Assembly: GCA_903642325.1 (NCBI GenBank)
Contig: CAHJWM010000020.1
Span: 1-64,000, forward strand
Length of the DNA: 64,000 bases
From: Myxococcales bacterium
GTDB taxonomy: Bacteria > Myxococcota_A > Polyangia > Polyangiales > Polyangiaceae
Reading direction: 5' to 3'
In this document: positions 25,501 to 34,975 of the stretch, piece after piece
How the letters are laid out: each line of letters begins with the position of its first letter
Numbering within the stretch: the stretch's first letter is position 1
Notes under the pieces: generated by a model
Databases searched by the model: none
What the model was told of the DNA's origin: nothing
The model's input: only the letters and a program-made list of their open reading frames with translations
Position numbers and translations under genes: made by a program

Positions 25501-27420
25501 GTGTCTATCGTCACCGCACAAGGAATTCATCGAGCTTACGGCAATCATACCGTGCTGCGCGCAGCAGACTTATCGATTGATCCGGGCGAGCGCATCGGCA
25601 TCGTTGGTCTGAACGGCGCGGGCAAGAGTACGCTCTCGCGTATCCTGGCGGGAACCGAGCCCGCCGATCTGGGCACAGTCGCTCGGCGCCGAGGTGCCTC
25701 GATCGCTTACTTGGAGCAGGTGCCGAGCTTCGAGGGGGACCCGACGGCGTTCGAGGCCGTCACGAGCGGCCTGCTCGGGTGGTCGGACGCCGTCGCACGT
25801 CACGAGGCGGCAAGCCTTGCTCTGTCCAGCGGCGTCGGCAACATCGGATATCTGCTGGAGCAGCAGGCTACGGCGCAGGCCGACGTCGAACGGCTCGGAG
25901 GCTGGGATCGCGAGCACAACGTTCTCGCGTTCATGAACCATCTCAGCATCCGTCGCCCCGACGCCAAGGTCTCGAGCTTGAGCGGCGGTGAGCAACGGCG
26001 CGTTGCGCTGGCCCGCGTGCTGATCTCGAGCCCGGACCTTGCAATCCTCGACGAGCCCACCAATCATCTCGACGCTGAAACGATCGAGTGGCTGGAAGCG
26101 TATTTGATTGACGAATACCAGAACGCGATCTTGCTCATTACCCATGATCGCTATTTGCTCGACCGAGTCGCCCAGCGCACCGTCGAGGTCGCCAATGGCG
26201 AAGTGTACAGTTACGATGGCGGATACCAGTTGTACTTGGAGCAGAAGGCGGAACGCCTGGCGCACATGGAGCGCACGGAGTCGAACCGGCAAAACTTTTT
26301 GCGCAAAGAGCTCGAATGGCTGAGTCGGCAACCCAAGGCGCGAAGCACCAAGCAAAAGGCTCGCATCGAGCGAGCTGAAACCGCCAAAGGCGTCAGTGCT
26401 CCCAAGCTCGACCGCACCGCGACTCTCGAGTTAGACGTCGTGCGCAGCGGAAAGACCATCCTCGAGTTGCGCGATCTGCGCGTCGAGATCGGAGGCCGCG
26501 TACTGATCCACGATCTGAGCCTATTTTTGACGGAGGGCGAGCGCATCGGCATCGTCGGCCCAAACGGCAGCGGCAAGACTACCTTGCTGAAGACCCTGCT
26601 CGGTGAGCTAAAGCCCGCGTCGGGCAGCGTGGTGTTGGGCCAGAACACCAAGGTGGCTTATTTCGATCAGCGTCGCTCGGGCCTCGACGACTCGAAGTCG
26701 ATTTTCGACAACGTGGCGGGTGACCAATCGAAAATCGAGCTCGGCGGAGAGGTCATCGAAGCGCGTTCTTATTTGGAGCGGTTCGCATTCGATCCTCACA
26801 AGCAGCGCCAGATCGTCGGCTCCCTTTCTGGTGGCGAGCGCGCCCGCGTGGCACTGGCGCGGCTTTTGCGTCAGAGCGCCAACCTGGTCATCTTGGACGA
26901 GCCCACCAATGACCTGGATACCGCCACCCTGGGCGCACTGGAGAGCATGTTGGTCGACTTCGGCATCACCGCTTTGGTCGTGACGCATGACCGCTGGTTT
27001 CTGGATCGCGTCGCGACCAGTGTGCTCGCGTTCGAAGACGGTGGACATGCCACGCGCTACCCCGGTAACTACGAGACTTATCGGCGCTTGCGAGCCGAGC
27101 GCGAGAGCGTACCCAAACCGAGCAGCCCTCCCTCGGCGCCGGCGAAAACGTTACCGGTCGCGGCTGTGGCCAAGGACCGCTCCGCAAAGAAAAAAGGCCT
27201 CAACAACGTGGAGCAGCGAGAGTTAGGGAGCCTCCCCGACGCCATCGAACGCGCCGAAAGGCGAGTCAGCGACCTCGGCCAAGCTCTAGCCAATCCGAAG
27301 ACCTATGCGGCAAGCGGCAAAGAAATTGCCAAGGTCGGCGCGGAGCTCGAGCTGGCCAAAGCCGAGGTCGACACGCTCACCCAGCGCTGGGAAGAATTGG
27401 AGCGGAAGAAGAGCGAGTGA
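25501..27420 (+). CDS. uup: ABC-F family ATPase, Uup type
   Basis: 639 residues from GTG 25501, the first start after the repeat tract. Two ABC domains: first with GLNGAGKST and LSGGEQRRVALARVL, second with GPNGSGKTT and LSGGERARVALARLL, each followed by ILDEPTN. The interdomain linker (about 240-320) is charged and helical. The C-terminal extension (about 560-639) is a Lys/Glu-rich coiled coil, characteristic of Uup. ABC-F proteins act on ribosomes; Uup also binds DNA branch points and lowers excision of transposons in E. coli. Overlaps the next gene by 4 bp. Confidence 0.92.
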   Translation: MSIVTAQGIHRAYGNHTVLRAADLSIDPGERIGIVGLNGAGKSTLSRILAGTEPADLGTVARRRGASIAYLEQVPSFEGDPTAFEAVTSGLLGWSDAVARHEAASLALSSGVGNIGYLLEQQATAQADVERLGGWDREHNVLAFMNHLSIRRPDAKVSSLSGGEQRRVALARVLISSPDLAILDEPTNHLDAETIEWLEAYLIDEYQNAILLITHDRYLLDRVAQRTVEVANGEVYSYDGGYQLYLEQKAERLAHMERTESNRQNFLRKELEWLSRQPKARSTKQKARIERAETAKGVSAPKLDRTATLELDVVRSGKTILELRDLRVEIGGRVLIHDLSLFLTEGERIGIVGPNGSGKTTLLKTLLGELKPASGSVVLGQNTKVAYFDQRRSGLDDSKSIFDNVAGDQSKIELGGEVIEARSYLERFAFDPHKQRQIVGSLSGGERARVALARLLRQSANLVILDEPTNDLDTATLGALESMLVDFGITALVVTHDRWFLDRVATSVLAFEDGGHATRYPGNYETYRRLRAERESVPKPSSPPSAPAKTLPVAAVAKDRSAKKKGLNNVEQRELGSLPDAIERAERRVSDLGQALANPKTYAASGKEIAKVGAELELAKAEVDTLTQRWEELERKKSE

Positions 27421-28166
27421 GCTCGGAGGCTGAGCTCTATGCGCTGACCCACCGGGGAAATCCCGGAGATCTGGAGTTTTATCAACGCCTCTGTCGAGGC
27501 GCTCGCACCGTACTCGAGCTTGGCTCGGGCTACGGTCGGGTGCTTGCGGGGTTGAGCGATGGGTCGCGCTCGGTCGTGGGCCTCGAGTGCGACGCGGCAG
27601 TCATCGCGTTGGCGCGGCGGAGGCTGCGCGCGTTGAGCCCCGCCCAACGCAGATTGGCGCGCCTCGTCCAGGGCGATTTCCGCCACTTCGAGCTTGCCGA
27701 GCGTTTCGACCGCGTGCTCTTGCCCTACAATGCGTTGTACTGCCTGCTTCGCAAACGGGACGCGCTCGCATGCTTTCGATCGGCGCGGCTGGCCCTGAAG
27801 CCGCGCGGAGTCTTCGCGTTCGATGTTTGGAACGCGGCTCCACTCGACCGGTCGGCTCGCGCGCGAAACGCGCACGAGAGCGAGCCGATCGTCTGCCTAG
27901 CGCACCGCGGGCGCATGTACGACGTGTTCGAGCGCTCGCGCCTGAACCGAGCGAGGAAGCGCGTCGATGTAACTTACGGCTATCGTCCGCGCGATGGCGG
28001 CCAAGGGCTCGAGGTCGCCATTCCACAGCGCTATTTTTTGGTCTCCGAAATCGACGAGTTGTTACAGCGCGCGGGCCTCGTCTTGGCGGCGCGCTACGGC
28101 GATTTCCGGGGCGGGCGCTATACGGCAAACGCTCCTCATCAGATCGTCTTGGCCCGCACGGGCTGA
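27417..28166 (+). CDS. Class I SAM-dependent methyltransferase
   Basis: 249 residues, GTG start overlapping the uup stop by 4 bp. SAM-binding motif I VLELGSGYGRVL near 34-45, acidic motif II VVGLECD, motif IV VLLPYNALYCLL and VFAFDVWNAAP. The coupling to an ABC-F gene could mean a ribosome- or translation-linked substrate, but that is inference from context only. Confidence 0.85.
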   Translation: MSSEAELYALTHRGNPGDLEFYQRLCRGARTVLELGSGYGRVLAGLSDGSRSVVGLECDAAVIALARRRLRALSPAQRRLARLVQGDFRHFELAERFDRVLLPYNALYCLLRKRDALACFRSARLALKPRGVFAFDVWNAAPLDRSARARNAHESEPIVCLAHRGRMYDVFERSRLNRARKRVDVTYGYRPRDGGQGLEVAIPQRYFLVSEIDELLQRAGLVLAARYGDFRGGRYTANAPHQIVLARTG

Positions 28167-28181
28167 GGCCACCTCTTCGCC

Positions 28182-29528
28182 TCAGCGCATGGTCACGAGC
28201 TCTTCGGCCGCGGTCGGATGGACCGCGACCGTGCGATCGAAATCTGCTTTGGTAGCACGGAGCTTCACCGCTACGGCAAAGCCTTGAATCATCTCGTCCG
28301 CGCCCTTGCCAATCACGTGGACGCCGACCACACGCTCTTCGCTGCCGACGGTGACGAGCTTCATCAACGTGGGCTGTTTGTGCTCAGAGAGGGCATAAAA
28401 CATGTTGCTGAAGCGCGTAGTATATACTTTTACGTCGTGGCCATGGGCGGCGCGGGCATCCGCTTCGCTCAACCCCACGCTGCCGATCGGCGGATGGCTG
28501 AAGACGACACTCGGGATATCCTCGTAGTCGAGTTTGGCATCCGGTTTACCGCCGAAGAGCCGATCCGAAAGCTTGCGCCCGGCAGCGATGGCGACGGGAG
28601 TGAGCGTTGCGCGGCCGGTCACGTCCCCGATCGCGTAGACACCGGGTGCGCTGGTGTTTTGCCATTCATCGACCGCTACGTGGCCCGTCGAGTCACACTG
28701 TACCGAGGCCGCCCGGAGGTCGAGATCGATCACGTTGGCATGGCGCCCGATGGTCCAGAAAAGTGCGTCGACCGGGGGTAGTACGTAGCCGTCCGAGAGC
28801 GTTGCAACGCGCGCTCCGTGCTCTACGCTTTCCACTTTGACCACGTTTACCTCGTGCAACACGGCAATTCCGGCCTGTTCCATGCAAGTCCGCAGGGCAT
28901 CTCCCAACATCTGGTCGAAGCCGCGGAGCGGTCGCTCGTGGCGCATTGCAACCGTCACGTCACTGCCCAGACCAGCGAGGGCGCCCGCGAGCTCCACCGC
29001 GATATACCCGGCGCCCACGATCAACACGCGCTTGGGCAGCGCCTCGAGCGCAAAAAAGCCGTCCGACGTCGAGCCGAGCTCGGCGCCCACTACGTCCGGG
29101 ATGCTTGCGGCGGAGCCGGTGGCAATCAACACGTGGGCGGCGCTGATCGCCCGCTCTCCGACGCTGACCTCTCGCGGTCCCGTGAAACGGCCGCGCCCAA
29201 TCACCAGCTCCACGTTGTCTCGCTCGAGGTTCTTTGCGTAGACCTCACGCAGGCGAGCGATGTAGGCTTCGCGGCGTTGGCGAAGAGCGCCAAAGTCATG
29301 GCCGCGGACCAGGACGTCGAAGCCGTAACCAGCGGCGGCCTGACAGGCTTCCGCCACCTGCGCCGCGTTCCACATTACTTTTTTGGGAACACAACCCAAA
29401 TTGACGCATGTGCCGCCCAAGCTGCCTGCTTCGACCAATGCCACACGCGCACCGTGAGATGCGGCGCGACGCGCGGCCGCGAGGCCGCCGCTGCCGCCTC
29501 CAATTACCAAGTAGTCGACCCGCTCCAT
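28182..29528 (-). CDS. gor: Glutathione reductase
   Basis: 448 residues, standard for glutathione reductase. FAD site VIGGGSGGLAAARRAA, redox-active disulfide GGTCVNLGCVPKK, NADPH domain VLIVGAGYIAVELAG with an Arg-containing segment after it (MRHERPLRGFD) favouring NADPH, and the dimer-interface motif AVHPTAAEELV with the catalytic His. It reduces GSSG to GSH. The VPKKVMW and HPTxAEE spacing matches Gor rather than lipoamide or mercuric reductase. Confidence 0.92.
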   Translation of the reverse strand: MERVDYLVIGGGSGGLAAARRAASHGARVALVEAGSLGGTCVNLGCVPKKVMWNAAQVAEACQAAAGYGFDVLVRGHDFGALRQRREAYIARLREVYAKNLERDNVELVIGRGRFTGPREVSVGERAISAAHVLIATGSAASIPDVVGAELGSTSDGFFALEALPKRVLIVGAGYIAVELAGALAGLGSDVTVAMRHERPLRGFDQMLGDALRTCMEQAGIAVLHEVNVVKVESVEHGARVATLSDGYVLPPVDALFWTIGRHANVIDLDLRAASVQCDSTGHVAVDEWQNTSAPGVYAIGDVTGRATLTPVAIAAGRKLSDRLFGGKPDAKLDYEDIPSVVFSHPPIGSVGLSEADARAAHGHDVKVYTTRFSNMFYALSEHKQPTLMKLVTVGSEERVVGVHVIGKGADEMIQGFAVAVKLRATKADFDRTVAVHPTAAEELVTMR

Positions 29529-29651
29529 ATACCAATGGTCATCGGGCTTTGTGGCAAATTTTGCAAGCTCTCATGCACGAAACCGGTTCCGCTGTGAGCG
29601 GCGATGTTAGTTGTGTCCCGTGCTGGCGAACTTTTGAGCGAGAGCGAACAC

Positions 29652-30806
29652 ATGGGCCCTCATCGTAGCGTGCGAATTGCAGTGATTGGAGTTGGCCGTA
29701 TGGGCGCCGCGCATGCTCGCCAACTGGCGCAGGACAAGATCCCGCGAGCCATCCTTTCGGCGGTGTGTGACACGGATCCCGAGGCGCGGGCGCGCTTCGC
29801 GGGCGTCCCCGCTTTTTCCGACGGGGCCACGCTGTTCGCGTCCGGCGTCGCCGATGCGGTGTTGATTGCCACTCCGCATTACTCTCACACGCCTCTGGCG
29901 ATCGCGGCGCTCGGCGCAGGGCTCGATGTCTTGACCGAGAAGCCGCTGGCCGTGCACAAGGCGGATTGTCTGCGCATGCTAGCCGCTTATGACACGCGCC
30001 CCAAGGCCGAGCAGGTGTTCGCGGAGATGTTCAATCAGCGTACCGACCCGCGGTTCCTCAAGCTGCGTGAGTTGATTCGAGGCGGTGTGCTCGGCACGTT
30101 GCGGCGGATGAATTGGATCATCACCGATTGGTTTCGAACCGAGGCCTACTACCGGAGCGGCGGCTGGCGCGCGACCTGGGCCGGCGAAGGCGGCGGCGCG
30201 CTCCTCAATCAGTGTCCGCATAATTTGGATTTGTGGCAGTGGCTGTTCGGCATGCCCGAGCGCATTCACGCGTTTTGCGGATTCGGTCGCTTTCACGAGA
30301 TCGAGGTAGAGGATCAAGTGACCGCGTACCTCGAATACGCTCACGGCGCGAATGGCGTTTTCGTGACCACCACGGGTGAGGCTCCGGGCACCAATCGCTT
30401 GGAGGTCATCGGCGACTTGGGCAAAGTCATTCTAGATAGCCGAGGCCTCGAAATCACGCGTAATCAGGCGTCGGTGATGGACTACGTAAAGAACAGCCCC
30501 GATCGTTACGAGCGGCCGCCGTCGACCACGGAGCTGTTGAAGCTCGCGCCGGGCGCCGGTCAGCACAACGCGATCATCACGAATTTCGTGAATGCAATCT
30601 TGGACGGCGATGCGTTGATCGCCCCAGCGAGCGACGGTATCCGGAGTGTGGAGCTGGCGAACGCCATGATCTATTCCGGGCTAACGAAGCAGACGGTGGA
30701 GCTGCCCCTCGACGCCGCGCTGTACGAGGCCGAGCTCCGCCGCCTGATCGAGCAATCATCCTTCTTCGAGCCTAGGCTTGGGCGTGCTGACCCCGACGGA
30801 CGATAA
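29652..30806 (+). CDS. Gfo/Idh/MocA family oxidoreductase
   Basis: 384 residues from ATG 29652 (an in-frame ATG at 29604 adds 16 residues with no RBS). Rossmann motif IAVIGVGRMGAAHA, then TEKPLAVHKADC with the EKP catalytic lysine, and the C-terminal beta-sheet domain with GGGALLNQCPHNLDLWQWLFG, whose His/Asp are family active-site residues. The family oxidises or reduces sugars and related polyols with NAD(P). Substrate unknown. No sugar transporter is adjacent. Confidence 0.88.
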   Translation: MGPHRSVRIAVIGVGRMGAAHARQLAQDKIPRAILSAVCDTDPEARARFAGVPAFSDGATLFASGVADAVLIATPHYSHTPLAIAALGAGLDVLTEKPLAVHKADCLRMLAAYDTRPKAEQVFAEMFNQRTDPRFLKLRELIRGGVLGTLRRMNWIITDWFRTEAYYRSGGWRATWAGEGGGALLNQCPHNLDLWQWLFGMPERIHAFCGFGRFHEIEVEDQVTAYLEYAHGANGVFVTTTGEAPGTNRLEVIGDLGKVILDSRGLEITRNQASVMDYVKNSPDRYERPPSTTELLKLAPGAGQHNAIITNFVNAILDGDALIAPASDGIRSVELANAMIYSGLTKQTVELPLDAALYEAELRRLIEQSSFFEPRLGRADPDGR

Positions 30807-30946
30807 GCACTTAATTCCGCTGAGCATTCGCGTTTACCGCGCGGTGCTAAGCCCAAGAATGCCCAGCGAGGCCTTCTGAAAACGCTTACCTCTTAAAGCT
30901 CGCACGCTAATGCCGTTCATGAGCGTGGCGCCGCCTGGCGTTCACC

Positions 30947-32101
30947 ATGACCGGTTTTCCCGATGTAGGCGCTTCGCGCTCCCGCCCGCCCCGTGCCATA
31001 CGCGAGGCCCGAGCCGACGCCTCCGACGTCACCGACAGTGGCGTCTTCCAGTTATTCGAGTCGGCTGTTCTGGTGTTTGCTAGCCCAGGCGGGGATTTGA
31101 GCTTGGCTGCCGATGCGCTCGAAGAGTCGGGGTTCACCATGGTGTTCGTGCCCGCCTCGGCGCGCGTCGAGGATCTGGCTTTCGTGCCTCGCTTCGCGAT
31201 CATCGAGCTTGCCGTGCCTGGTGCGATCGAGCTGCTGCGCAGCATCTCTCGCCCGGACTCGGCCGTACAAGCGTTGGCATTGCTCGGCCCCGACGAGCCG
31301 GAGGGCCCAGCCTTGGCGGCTGGTGCGACGCTCACTCTGCGACGGCCATTGTCGACGGAGGACGCCTTGTTCTGTCTCCGACGTTTTCGCACCGATGACG
31401 AAGAACGACGTCAGCCGCCACACGTCTTCGACCAAGCGCGAGGCATGCCAAAGGCTATCTTAGAATCGGTTTTGGCGACGATCGGCCATGAAATCAAAAA
31501 CCCCTTGGCGGCGGCCTTGGCCAGTGTCGAATGCTTGCGTGAGCCGGAGCTCACACGACGCTTGTCCGAGAACGAACGCGCGGCCGCCGTCGACGACGTT
31601 GCCATCGCCCTGCGACGCATCAGAGACGTAATGGGTGCGGTTACGTCGCTGGTGCGCGGTACCCAGCCGGTGCTGGAAAAGCTCTTGCTGTGGGACTCGG
31701 CCGAGCGGGCGATCGCGACGCTCGACTCGAGCTTGCGTGTGGAATTGGCGGGCGATCGCCACGTTCGCGGCTTCGGCAATGGGCCGTTGCTCGAGCAAGT
31801 CATCGTCAACCTACTGCAAAATGCCGTGGATGCGACGAGCGACGCCGAGCATCCTCAAATCCTGGTGCGCGTTTACAGCGCGGCGCACGAAGCACGCATC
31901 TCCGTGCGAGACAACGGCCCAGGCGTCCCCGTCATGCTCCGGGAACGCATCTTCGATCCATTCTTTACGACCAAGGGTGAACGCGGCACCGGTCTCGGTT
32001 TGGTGCTCGTCCACCACGCCGTAGGGCGCATGGGGGGAACCGTGACCTTGGGACCAACGCAAAGCGGCGCCGTTTTTCGAGTTCGCCTGCGCGGTGTGTG
32101 A
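30947..32101 (+). CDS. Soluble histidine kinase with N-terminal pseudo-receiver
   Basis: 384 residues, no membrane segments. Residues about 40-150 look like a response-regulator receiver fold (VLVFASPGG, EESGFTMVFVPA, FAIIELAVPGAIELL, TLTLRRPLSTEDALF). The phospho-accepting Asp is Glu87 and the Lys loop is RRPLS. Residues 165-235 are HisKA with His181 in ATIGHEIKNPLAAA. The HATPase follows with VNLLQNAVDAT, DNGPGVPV and GTGLGLVLV. It should autophosphorylate on His181. No cognate regulator is adjacent. Confidence 0.87.
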   Translation: MTGFPDVGASRSRPPRAIREARADASDVTDSGVFQLFESAVLVFASPGGDLSLAADALEESGFTMVFVPASARVEDLAFVPRFAIIELAVPGAIELLRSISRPDSAVQALALLGPDEPEGPALAAGATLTLRRPLSTEDALFCLRRFRTDDEERRQPPHVFDQARGMPKAILESVLATIGHEIKNPLAAALASVECLREPELTRRLSENERAAAVDDVAIALRRIRDVMGAVTSLVRGTQPVLEKLLLWDSAERAIATLDSSLRVELAGDRHVRGFGNGPLLEQVIVNLLQNAVDATSDAEHPQILVRVYSAAHEARISVRDNGPGVPVMLRERIFDPFFTTKGERGTGLGLVLVHHAVGRMGGTVTLGPTQSGAVFRVRLRGV

Positions 32102-32168
32102 ACGGCCTTTGTAACGCCGCGTGGCTCGTCACTCGTAACACCTAGGTTTCGATTCATTCGCGTGCCGC

Positions 32169-33953
32169 TCATTGGCCGAGCGCGTTCAAAAAGCGTTCCC
32201 CGTAATGCTCCAGCTTGGTCGGGCCGACACCGGAGATACAGAGGAGCTGAGCGCTGTTTTGCGGCTTAGTGCGGGCCATTTCCAGCAACGTGGCGTCCGA
32301 AAAGACCACGTACGGCGGTACGCCTCGCTCGCGGGCGATGTCTTTGCGAAGTGCACGCAGGCGGTCGAAGAGCGACACATCGGAGTCGAAGGGAGTCGAT
32401 TCGGTTGGCTCGGGGCGATCCCGCTTGCGAGCAGCGCGCGCCTGGGCGCGCTCTTCGGCGGTGGCGCGCTTCGGCTGCTTGGAGAAAAGCTCGAAATTCC
32501 GGCATACGTCACAAGCGGCCCCACACGCGGCCAGCTCTTCCCCAAAGTAGCTCGCTAGCTGCGCGTGGCGGCACGTGCGCGTTTCGGCCATGCGAAACAC
32601 CTCGCGCGCCTGCGCGCGCGTTCGATCGGCTTGCGCGTCGTCGTCGGTGTTGTCTGCGAAGCGGTCATAGGCCTTGACCTCCGACCACGAGTACAGGAGC
32701 ACGCAATCGGCCTCCAAACCGTCGCGGCCCGCTCGCCCTAGCTCTTGGTAGTAGCCCTCGACGGAACGGGGCATGTCGTGATGCACGACGAAGCGCACGT
32801 TCGATTTATCGATCCCCATGCCGAAGGCGATGGTCGCCACGACCACGTCGATTTCGTCGTTCTGAAATGCGTCTTGCACGGCCGCGCGCTGGGTGGCCTC
32901 GAGCCCCGCGTGATAGTGCCCCGCCCGCACGCCGTGTTTTTTGAGGAACTCGGACACGCTTTCCACCGTTTTCCGCGATAAACAATAGACGATACCGCTC
33001 TGACGAGGACGGCTGCGCGCGACGGCCAAGGCGGCCTCCTTGGCAGTGCGGCCGAGCGAGTCGCCTTTGGCAAAGGCGTGCAAGTGCAGATTCTTTCTGA
33101 AGAACGAGCCGCGGTAGCGCGCCGGGGAACGCATGCCGAGCTGCTGCACGATGTCCGCCGTCACCTGGGGCGTGGCGGTGGCGGTCAGGGCGAGCACCGG
33201 AACGTGGGGAAACTTCGCCTTGAGTCCGGAAAGATTACGATAGGCGGGCCTGAAATCGTGGCCCCAGTGGCTGATGCAGTGTGCTTCGTCGACGGCGATC
33301 AGGTTCAATTTCAGCTCACCCAACGCGCGTCCGACCGACGCTTCGAGGCCTTCCGGAGCGCAGTACAAAAGCTCGTAACGACCGGCGCGCAGCTCGGAAA
33401 CGCGTGCGCGCCGCTCGTCTGCCGAAAGCGTCGAATTCAAATAGGTGGCCCGCACGCCCACCTCGGTCATGGCATCCACCTGATCTTTCATCAACGCAAT
33501 CAACGGCGAGATGACCAGCGTTAGCCCACCCAAGATGCGAGCGGGGATCTGATAGGTGATGGATTTTCCCGCGCCGGTCGGCATCACCCCGATGCAGTCC
33601 CGCCCGCTCAGCACGGTGTCGATGATCTCGCGCTGACCGGGGCGGAAGGCATCGTAGCCAAAGCACTCTTTCAACACACCGGCCGGATCACTCTGCTTGT
33701 GGAGGACCGCACCTTCCGCCAAGAGGCTCGCAATTCTCTTCAACATCTCCAAAAGCTCGGGCGGGAATTCCGATGGGTTGCGCTTCCACGCCAAACGAAG
33801 CACCGAAAGCTCCGCCTCACAGGCTCGTTGCTCGCCGACCGATAGCGTTTGGGAGACTTTTTCGGCCAGCGCCGCCGTGGTCTCGTGCACCGAATTTCCG
33901 GTTAGCTCGCTCAAAATAGGGGTCCGAGCAGGTCGATAGCGCCAGCCGGCCAA
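32169..33953 (-). CDS. recQ: ATP-dependent DNA helicase RecQ
   Basis: 594 residues. Superfamily 2 helicase: PTGAGKS (Walker A), VDEAHCISHWGHDFRP, LTATATPQV, and motif VI in YYQELGRAGRDG. A zinc-binding RQC region has CRHAQLASYFGEE then CGAACDVC. A C-terminal HRDC domain (ISGVGPTKLEHYGERFLNAL) closes the protein, after a Lys/Arg-rich linker. It unwinds 3'-tailed DNA in recombination repair. The ATG start overlaps the upstream GNAT gene by 43 bp; a GTG at 33890 would avoid this. Confidence 0.94.
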   Translation of the reverse strand: MAGWRYRPARTPILSELTGNSVHETTAALAEKVSQTLSVGEQRACEAELSVLRLAWKRNPSEFPPELLEMLKRIASLLAEGAVLHKQSDPAGVLKECFGYDAFRPGQREIIDTVLSGRDCIGVMPTGAGKSITYQIPARILGGLTLVISPLIALMKDQVDAMTEVGVRATYLNSTLSADERRARVSELRAGRYELLYCAPEGLEASVGRALGELKLNLIAVDEAHCISHWGHDFRPAYRNLSGLKAKFPHVPVLALTATATPQVTADIVQQLGMRSPARYRGSFFRKNLHLHAFAKGDSLGRTAKEAALAVARSRPRQSGIVYCLSRKTVESVSEFLKKHGVRAGHYHAGLEATQRAAVQDAFQNDEIDVVVATIAFGMGIDKSNVRFVVHHDMPRSVEGYYQELGRAGRDGLEADCVLLYSWSEVKAYDRFADNTDDDAQADRTRAQAREVFRMAETRTCRHAQLASYFGEELAACGAACDVCRNFELFSKQPKRATAEERAQARAARKRDRPEPTESTPFDSDVSLFDRLRALRKDIARERGVPPYVVFSDATLLEMARTKPQNSAQLLCISGVGPTKLEHYGERFLNALGQ

Positions 33954-34474
33954 GGCTCGTCGGTCAGCGCCAAATGCAGAAGATCTGCCATTTTGCCGGT
34001 TTCATGAGCTTGCGTTCCGACGTCGAGGCGACGGATCTCGACATCCAACCCCCGGTAACCAAGCGATGCATAGATGGCGGCCTCTCCAAACAAGAGCGCA
34101 TGCTTGATTCCGCGTTCGACCAAGCCGCTGTGAGCGCGCTCCAATAAATGGCGCACCAAGCCGAGGCCACGCCGGGAGGCGTGCACGCATACTTCCGCCA
34201 CGCCGCCGGTCATGAGCTCCGCGCCGCCAACACGGATTCGTTTTTCGTGTACCGCAGCATGAGCCACCAGCCGACCGTCCGGTGCTCGCAACAGGTAGCG
34301 GTGCAGCGGCATTTCCTGAGCGTAGCGGCGTTCCCGAAAGAACGCCTGCCAAGGCTGATTGAAGCAGCCACCCAGCAGCTCACGCAGCTCTCGATCGAGT
34401 ACCGCCGAGACGTCCGGCTCGCGGGTATATTCGAGCCGAAGTGAGGCTAGCGTCGATGGCATCGGCGCGCGCAT
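33911..34474 (-). CDS. GNAT-type acyltransferase, NodA-like
   Basis: 187 residues; a second ATG at 34462. Acetyl-CoA-binding segment ASRRGLGLVRHLLERA (R-x-x-G-x-G/A pattern) near 105-120, preceded by strands LVAHAAVHEKRIRVGG and TGGVAEVCVHA. The N-terminal FNQPWQAFFRERRYA and the VAH pattern recall NodA-type acyltransferases. Substrate unknown. It is just upstream of and overlapping recQ. Confidence 0.75.
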   Translation of the reverse strand: MRAPMPSTLASLRLEYTREPDVSAVLDRELRELLGGCFNQPWQAFFRERRYAQEMPLHRYLLRAPDGRLVAHAAVHEKRIRVGGAELMTGGVAEVCVHASRRGLGLVRHLLERAHSGLVERGIKHALLFGEAAIYASLGYRGLDVEIRRLDVGTQAHETGKMADLLHLALTDEPWPAGAIDLLGPLF

Positions 34475-34811
34475 TCTGCGCTCGAATAGCGGGTCCCGCC
34501 AATACCGAAAACTTAGTCATCCACGCAAACGTTTGCGGCTGAGCGGGCGTGTGCCAGGCTCGCCCGACGGTCGGTTCACGTTCGCGCCGATAGGGTCGGG
34601 AAACACGCGCCGGAAAATTTGACCGAAAGGGGTGTCTCCGTCGACGACGCTTCGCGCTCGACGCCCTGCAAATCTTCGTTGCGCAAGTCGCCCCTCACGC
34701 AAATCGAAGCGCCTGGGTATTGGGCCGGCAAAACGTTCGACGCCAAGCTCGAGCAGTGGATGCCCCGCGCCTCACTCGCACCACGCCGCTCGCGTGCACC
34801 GCGCCGCACAC

Positions 34812-34838
34812 CGTGCACGCCGTGCACGCCGTGCACGC
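34812..34838. repeat. 9-bp tandem repeat, three units
   Basis: CGTGCACGC three times in a row, each containing the palindrome GTGCAC. It lies about 150 bp upstream of the CTDC-repeat lipoprotein gene. Confidence 0.85.
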
Positions 34839-34871
34839 CGTCTCGCGGCACTCGAGTCTCACCGAATGCGC

Positions 34872-34921
34872 GGTGTAAGTGCGACACCTCCAAACCAGCA
34901 GTGTCAATGACACGGGGTGTC
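34872..34921. promoter_or_regulatory. Interlocked GTGTC/GACAC palindromes, candidate operator
   Basis: GGTGT (34872-34876) pairs with ACACC (34884-34888). Then GTGTCA-A-TGACAC (34901-34913) overlaps GACAC-GGG-GTGTC (34909-34921). The repeated half-site GTGTC just upstream of the predicted -35 region suggests cooperative regulator binding. Confidence 0.5.
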
Positions 34922-34950
34922 GCGCGGGATCGATTTTAGGCGAGGATTGC

Positions 34951-34975
34951 TATAGTCTTGGTTATTTCCAGGGAG
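34951..34975 (+). promoter_or_regulatory. Candidate -10 element and RBS for the CTDC-repeat gene
   Basis: TATAGT at 34951-34956 is a good -10 match in a locally AT-rich stretch; no clear -35 is seen, which fits an activated promoter. GGGAG at 34971-34975 lies 8 bases before GTG 34984 and decides that start over upstream ones. Confidence 0.45.
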
